NCBI GenBank assembly: GCA_017517765.1
Contig: JAFWYE010000006.1
Span: 434,001-498,000, forward strand
Length of the DNA stretch: 64,000 nucleotides
Direction of reading: 5' to 3'
Source: Bacilli bacterium
GTDB lineage: Bacteria > Bacillota_I > Bacilli_A > RFN20 > DUOF01
Part shown: positions 60,032-64,000 of the stretch, in pieces
Layout: each line of letters begins with the position of its first letter
How positions within the stretch are numbered: the stretch's first letter is position 1
Notes under the pieces: model-generated
What the model was told of the DNA's origin: nothing
The model's input: the letters and a program-made list of their open reading frames with translations, nothing else
Database searches by the model: none
Position numbers and translations under genes: made by a program

Positions 60032-60060
60032 AAAAAAATAGATGAACTAATCATCTATTT
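60032..60060 (-). terminator. Terminator after topA
   Basis: AAATAGATGA/TCATCTATTT stem with a 5-nt loop followed by TTTTTTT on the minus strand; it overlaps the topA stop codon. Confidence 0.85.
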
Positions 60061-62022
60061 CTTTTTATAATATGTTGTCTTTTTAAATGCTTCCATATAA
60101 TCGCACTCAGGATATCTAGAGCAACCAAGGAAATTTCCATATTTTCCTTTTCTAACAACAAGCTTGCCTTCTTTACATTTTGGACAATCTTTTGCATGTT
60201 CGCTAATAGTTACCTCTTTTGGCTTTACATAATCGCACGTTCTAGGTTTGTTTTCACAACAAACATACTCTCCATATCTTCCTTGTTTCTTTACAAGTCT
60301 ACCACCACATTTTGGGCAAATCTCATCTGTATATATTTCGTTTGCACCAGTCATGTTCTTGTAGGCAAATGCCATTTTTTCTTCAAATGGAGCATAAAAC
60401 GCATTAAGAGCATCAAGTCTTGTTTTTTCTCCCTCAGCAATTAAGTCTAAACCCTTTTCCATATTGGCAGTATACTCCACATTAACAATATCCGAGAAAA
60501 ACTCATCTAATTTAATAGAGGCATTTAACCCATTAAGCGTTGGAGATATATAATTCTTTTCTATTGAAATATATGCACTTTTCTTTAAAGAATCGATAGT
60601 AGAGGCATAAGTAGATGGTCTACCTATTCCTAACTCTTCCATATCCTTAATCAAACTACCTTCACTATATTTATATGGAGGTCTTGTATTATGCTCTTCT
60701 ATATCTAATGAAGCTATAGAATACACATTGTCTATAATCATATTTTTAGGCTTACTATATTTTTCTTTTTCATACTCTGCATATAATTTTTTATATCCAT
60801 CAAACTTCAATTCGCTTGATTTAGAAACAAAAGTATAGTTATCAGATGTAAAAATATTTTTAGTTGTAGCTATGATGCTTGGTTTTACAATACTCGCAAC
60901 TGCCCTAGTCCATATCAATTTATATAGTTTATATTCATCTCTACCTAAGTATTCCTTAACTTTTTCTGGAGTTAATTCCACCTTAGTTGGTCGTATCGCT
61001 TCATGAGCATCTTGAACATTACTATCTTCTTTTTGCACTCTAGCAACACCCACATAGTCTTCTCCTAATTCATTTTTAATATATTCTTTAGCAGTATAAA
61101 TGAATAGTGGACTAAGCCTTATTGAGTCAGTTCTCATATAGGTGATAAGACCAGTTGTTTCTTCACCTATACTAACACCTTCGTATAATTTTTGAGCTAA
61201 TTGGCTAGTTTTAGAAGCACTAAAGTGGAATTGAGAAAACGCTTCTTGTTGTAATGAGGAAGTAGTAAATGGTGGCTTAGCATATCTAGTTGTATCATCT
61301 ACTACAATATCTTGTAATGTTAAACCCTTACCCTTAACCTTTAAAACCTCATTAAGTTCGTCTTGCCCATTAACTCTAACAGGCTGTAATTTTTCATTAT
61401 CAACTAATTCAAACTCAATCTTTGGATCTGTTAATTTTCCTTTTATTCCATAACTTGTTTCTACAACAAATGAATCTATTTCTTTTTGTCTATCAACAAT
61501 TAATTTTAAGGCTACAGATTGTACTCTTCCAGCACTTCTTGTATAAATCTTTTTTTGAAGTAACCCAGAAAGTTCAAAACCTATAATTCTATCTAATATT
61601 CTTCTAGTTTCTTGACTAGAAACTAAATTCATATCAATAGTTCTAGGCTTCTCTATTGCTTCAAGTACTGTCTTTTTTGTAATTTCATGAAACTCTAAAC
61701 GTTTTGTTGTATTAATATCCAACCCTAAAACATCCGCTAAATGCCAAGCAATAGCTTCTCCTTCTCTATCAGGGTCAGTTGCTAAATATACATCTTCTGC
61801 GCTATCAACCAATTTTTTCAAATAATTGATAGTGCCGATTTTATATGTGTCAGTAACATAATCAGGAGCAAAATTATTTTTAACATCTACGCCAAGAGAC
61901 TTTTCTCCAGTAAAAGCTAAATCTCTAATATGGCCTTTAGATGCAACAACTTTGTAACCATTACCTAAATACTTTTGTATAGTTTTTGCTTTAGTTGGTG
62001 ATTCTACTATTATTAATTTCAA
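60055..62022 (-). CDS. topA: DNA topoisomerase I
   Basis: 655 residues. TOPRIM domain starts IVESPTKAKTIQKYLG and has the DPDREGEAIAWHL acidic motif; the active-site Tyr lies in LITYMRTDS (about 295). Two C4 zinc ribbons close the protein (CPKCGGRLVKKQGRYGEYVC... and CPKCKEGKLVVRKGKYGNFLGC). It relaxes negative supercoils. The start is TTG 62022 with AAAGGAG upstream and no closer ATG. Order dprA-topA is conserved in Bacillota; the usual trmFO next to topA is replaced by the GH13-like gene. Confidence 0.96.
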   Translation of the reverse strand: MKLIIVESPTKAKTIQKYLGNGYKVVASKGHIRDLAFTGEKSLGVDVKNNFAPDYVTDTYKIGTINYLKKLVDSAEDVYLATDPDREGEAIAWHLADVLGLDINTTKRLEFHEITKKTVLEAIEKPRTIDMNLVSSQETRRILDRIIGFELSGLLQKKIYTRSAGRVQSVALKLIVDRQKEIDSFVVETSYGIKGKLTDPKIEFELVDNEKLQPVRVNGQDELNEVLKVKGKGLTLQDIVVDDTTRYAKPPFTTSSLQQEAFSQFHFSASKTSQLAQKLYEGVSIGEETTGLITYMRTDSIRLSPLFIYTAKEYIKNELGEDYVGVARVQKEDSNVQDAHEAIRPTKVELTPEKVKEYLGRDEYKLYKLIWTRAVASIVKPSIIATTKNIFTSDNYTFVSKSSELKFDGYKKLYAEYEKEKYSKPKNMIIDNVYSIASLDIEEHNTRPPYKYSEGSLIKDMEELGIGRPSTYASTIDSLKKSAYISIEKNYISPTLNGLNASIKLDEFFSDIVNVEYTANMEKGLDLIAEGEKTRLDALNAFYAPFEEKMAFAYKNMTGANEIYTDEICPKCGGRLVKKQGRYGEYVCCENKPRTCDYVKPKEVTISEHAKDCPKCKEGKLVVRKGKYGNFLGCSRYPECDYMEAFKKTTYYKKK

Positions 62023-62083
62023 TGTCTTCTTCTCCTTTTCTTATAGATATTATTTCATATATTTTGTTAAGTCAATAAAAATA

Positions 62084-62839
62084 TCATAACTCATTTAAAA
62101 TGTCATTAGCATTTTCAACTAACTTAGCGCCCTCTTTTATAAGAGTATTACACCCACTCTCATCATAAAGATTATTTGGCACGCAAAATACTTCTTTTCC
62201 CATTTCTAGTGCTCTAGCCACCGTTATCATAGTTCCACTTTTCTTTTTAGCTTCAGTTACAAGAACTCCACTACTAAGACCCGCAACTATTCTATTTCGT
62301 ATAGGAAAATTCTCCTTATTAGGTTGCACTTTATTAGGATATTCACTTATTACTAATCCTTTTAATTCTATTTCTTTTTGCAATTCCTTATTACAATTTG
62401 GATAAAACACATCTAACCCATTTCCTAAAACAGCAATAGTTTTACCATTTTTTTCTAAAGCCGTTTTGTGAGCTATTGCATCTATCCCTTGAGCCAGTCC
62501 ACTTATTATTGAACATTTTTTGTCTACTAATTGGGCAGTTAAATCCTTAGTAACTTTTTCTCCATACTCACTATTTTCTCTGCTTCCAATAACTGCAATA
62601 GACATCTCTTCAAGCAATGATTCATCGCCTCTATAAAAGAGAACAAAAGGCGGCTTATAAATGTTCTTTAACTTACTAGGATAATTATCGCTTATTAAAG
62701 TAATATACTTTTCATTATGGTTTTCTAACATACTGTCCATCTCATCGCTATCAACTTTTTCTTTCATATTAATAGCCTTATAAATCCTATCCCAATCTCC
62801 TTCATATTTAATTGCAAAATAAACTAAAATTTTTTCCAT
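62084..62839 (-). CDS. dprA: DNA-processing protein DprA (core type)
   Basis: 251 residues, shorter than Bacillus DprA (about 300). The extended Rossmann core is complete: AVIGSRENSEYG, SGLAQGIDAIAHKTAL, VLGNGLDVFYPNCN, ISEYP, FPIRNRIVAGLS and EAKKKSGTMITVARALEMGKEV. The N-terminal SAM-like part is reduced to about 75 residues and the C-terminal winged-helix domain is absent. DprA loads RecA on incoming single strands in transformation and is widely kept even in non-competent bacteria. AGGAGGG precedes ATG; topA follows about 60 nt downstream. Confidence 0.92.
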   Translation of the reverse strand: MEKILVYFAIKYEGDWDRIYKAINMKEKVDSDEMDSMLENHNEKYITLISDNYPSKLKNIYKPPFVLFYRGDESLLEEMSIAVIGSRENSEYGEKVTKDLTAQLVDKKCSIISGLAQGIDAIAHKTALEKNGKTIAVLGNGLDVFYPNCNKELQKEIELKGLVISEYPNKVQPNKENFPIRNRIVAGLSSGVLVTEAKKKSGTMITVARALEMGKEVFCVPNNLYDESGCNTLIKEGAKLVENANDILNEL

Positions 62840-62891
62840 TTTTCTTCCCTCCTAATAATAATCATTACTTGGAGGGAGGAAAATTTTCCCT

Positions 62892-64000
62892 TTAATCTTT
62901 AAAAAGAGATAAACCAACTCTGTTTTTCTTTAAATCAACATCAATAACGTATACTTTTACAATGTCACCAACGCTTACAATATCAAGAGGGTGGTTGACT
63001 TTATTTCTAGACATCTTAGACTTATGAACTAGACCATCATCATGTAATCCAATATCTACAAATGCTCCAAAATCAACTACGCTTCTAACACTACCTTCCA
63101 ACTCCATGCCAACTTTCAAATCTTCAATATGTAAAACATCACTTTTTAATACAGGAGTAGGATAGTCATCTCTAATATCTCTTAATGGCTTTGTAAGTTC
63201 TTCAACAATATCATTTAGAGTATATTCACCAAGCGAAGACACATTAGATAATGTTTTACTTGTTAAAACCTCATTGAACTTATCACTACCAATATCTTTT
63301 GCATCTAAGTTAAGTGATGTTAAGATTTTTTCAACTTCACCATAACTTTCAGGGTGAATAAAAGTTTTATCAAGAGGATTATTGCTTTCATATATCTTTA
63401 AGAAACCTATAGCTTGAGTATAAGTTTTTTCACCTATACCTTTAATTTTAGCTATTTCTTCTCTATTTTTTATAAGCCCTTGCTTACTTCTATAATCAAT
63501 TAAACTCTTAGCACTTTTCTTATTTAATCCAGAGACATAGCTAAGAAGCTCTAAAGAAGCAGTGTTAACATTAACACCAACATTATTTACAACCTTAGAG
63601 ATAGTAAAATCTAAAGCTTCAGATAATTTTGATTGATTAACATCATGTTGATATTGCCCTACCCCAATAGACTTTGGATCTATTTTGATAAGTTCACTTA
63701 AAGGGTCAAGTACACGTCTAGCAATAGAAATAGCACTTCTTTCCTCTACATGAAGATCTGGGAATTCATCTATAGCAAGCTTACTAGCACTATAAACACT
63801 AGCTCCAGCTTCACTTACTGTTACATATGCACAATCTAAATTGTACTTTTTAATAACATTAGCTATAAACTCTTGGCTTTCTCTAGAAGCAGTACCATTT
63901 CCTATTGCAATTAATTCAACATTAAACTTTTTAACTAAATTAACAACCTTAGTTTCACTTGCAGTAATTCTTTCTTCACTAACGACTTCATTTTCATTTT
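62892..64000 (-). CDS. tex: Tex family RNA-binding protein (5' end beyond window)
   Basis: The frame is open from the window edge to the stop at 62892, about 369 residues of the C-terminal half. It contains the YqgF-like end (VSEAGASVYSASKLAIDEFPD), the HhH core (IDPKSIGVGQYQHDVNQ, then VNTASLELLSYVSGLN and KIKGIGEKTYTQA) and a C-terminal S1 domain (LKVGMELEGSVRSVVDFGAFVDIG...VGLSLFKD). Tex binds RNA and nucleoprotein complexes and affects transcription. An internal ATG-like codon at 63242 is not the start. It is upstream of dprA on the same strand. Confidence 0.95.
   Translation of the reverse strand, partial: NENEVVSEERITASETKVVNLVKKFNVELIAIGNGTASRESQEFIANVIKKYNLDCAYVTVSEAGASVYSASKLAIDEFPDLHVEERSAISIARRVLDPLSELIKIDPKSIGVGQYQHDVNQSKLSEALDFTISKVVNNVGVNVNTASLELLSYVSGLNKKSAKSLIDYRSKQGLIKNREEIAKIKGIGEKTYTQAIGFLKIYESNNPLDKTFIHPESYGEVEKILTSLNLDAKDIGSDKFNEVLTSKTLSNVSSLGEYTLNDIVEELTKPLRDIRDDYPTPVLKSDVLHIEDLKVGMELEGSVRSVVDFGAFVDIGLHDDGLVHKSKMSRNKVNHPLDIVSVGDIVKVYVIDVDLKKNRVGLSLFKD

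Overview
The window is one continuous stretch of an AT-rich bacterial chromosome from a low-GC Bacillota, most likely a gut-type member of class Bacilli near Erysipelotrichales, RF39 or Acholeplasmatales (inferred from gene content, strong GGAGG ribosome sites and the conserved rlmB-sigH-rpmG-secE-nusG order; no 16S gene is present to settle it). The standard bacterial code is used: TGA ends the gene at 48015 in a classical ATGA overlap. I see no phage, insertion sequence, CRISPR array or rRNA gene. Most genes lie on the minus strand.

Layout. 1-10 kb: a partial adenosine-deaminase-like hydrolase, two cold-shock protein genes flanking a 1485-residue secreted repeat protein, and two ABC proteins that each fuse ATPase and permease. 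10-17 kb: tRNA-Lys, small unknowns, a HAD phosphatase, phosphate acetyltransferase, and a 1158-residue membrane protein. 17-22 kb: nusG, secE, rpmG, a SigH-like sigma factor, rlmB, mgtC and cysS. 22-29 kb: an EamA transporter, rfbA, and a gap-pgk-tpiA-gpmI glycolytic operon. 29-41 kb: a Sel1-repeat protein, clpP, a BaiN-type flavoprotein, an S66 peptidase, a DUF368 protein, tRNA-Ser, a LolA-like protein, a NERD-like protein, deoD, an RDD protein and mgtE. 41-45 kb: a Ddl-like ATP-grasp ligase, a membrane-anchored MurF-like ligase and an alpha/beta hydrolase in one tightly packed operon. 45-51 kb: NfeD-like protein, tRNA-Thr with a TSCPD gene, a LURP-one-like protein with two membrane partners, a MazF-like protein and rimO. 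51-55 kb: a large repeat lipoprotein. 54.9-55.8 kb: nine tRNA genes. 56-64 kb: RNase J, a GH13-like surface protein with altered catalytic positions, topA, dprA and a partial tex.

How the genes work together. The housekeeping part covers lower glycolysis plus Pta for acetate/ATP, transcription elongation and protein export (NusG, SecE), RNA decay (RNase J), proteolysis (ClpP) and tRNA supply. The surface part (giant Ig-like repeat protein, repeat lipoprotein, GH13-like membrane protein, fused ABC exporters) suggests a host- or community-associated life. The least explained units are the Ddl/MurF-like/hydrolase cassette, whose MurF homologue has a membrane region in place of its substrate domain, and several start-site hairpins that look able to control translation or transcription (sigH, the hydrolase, and a leader at 11.6 kb). 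Many intrinsic terminators and several 17-bp-spaced promoters can be read directly and give a transcript map of much of the window.
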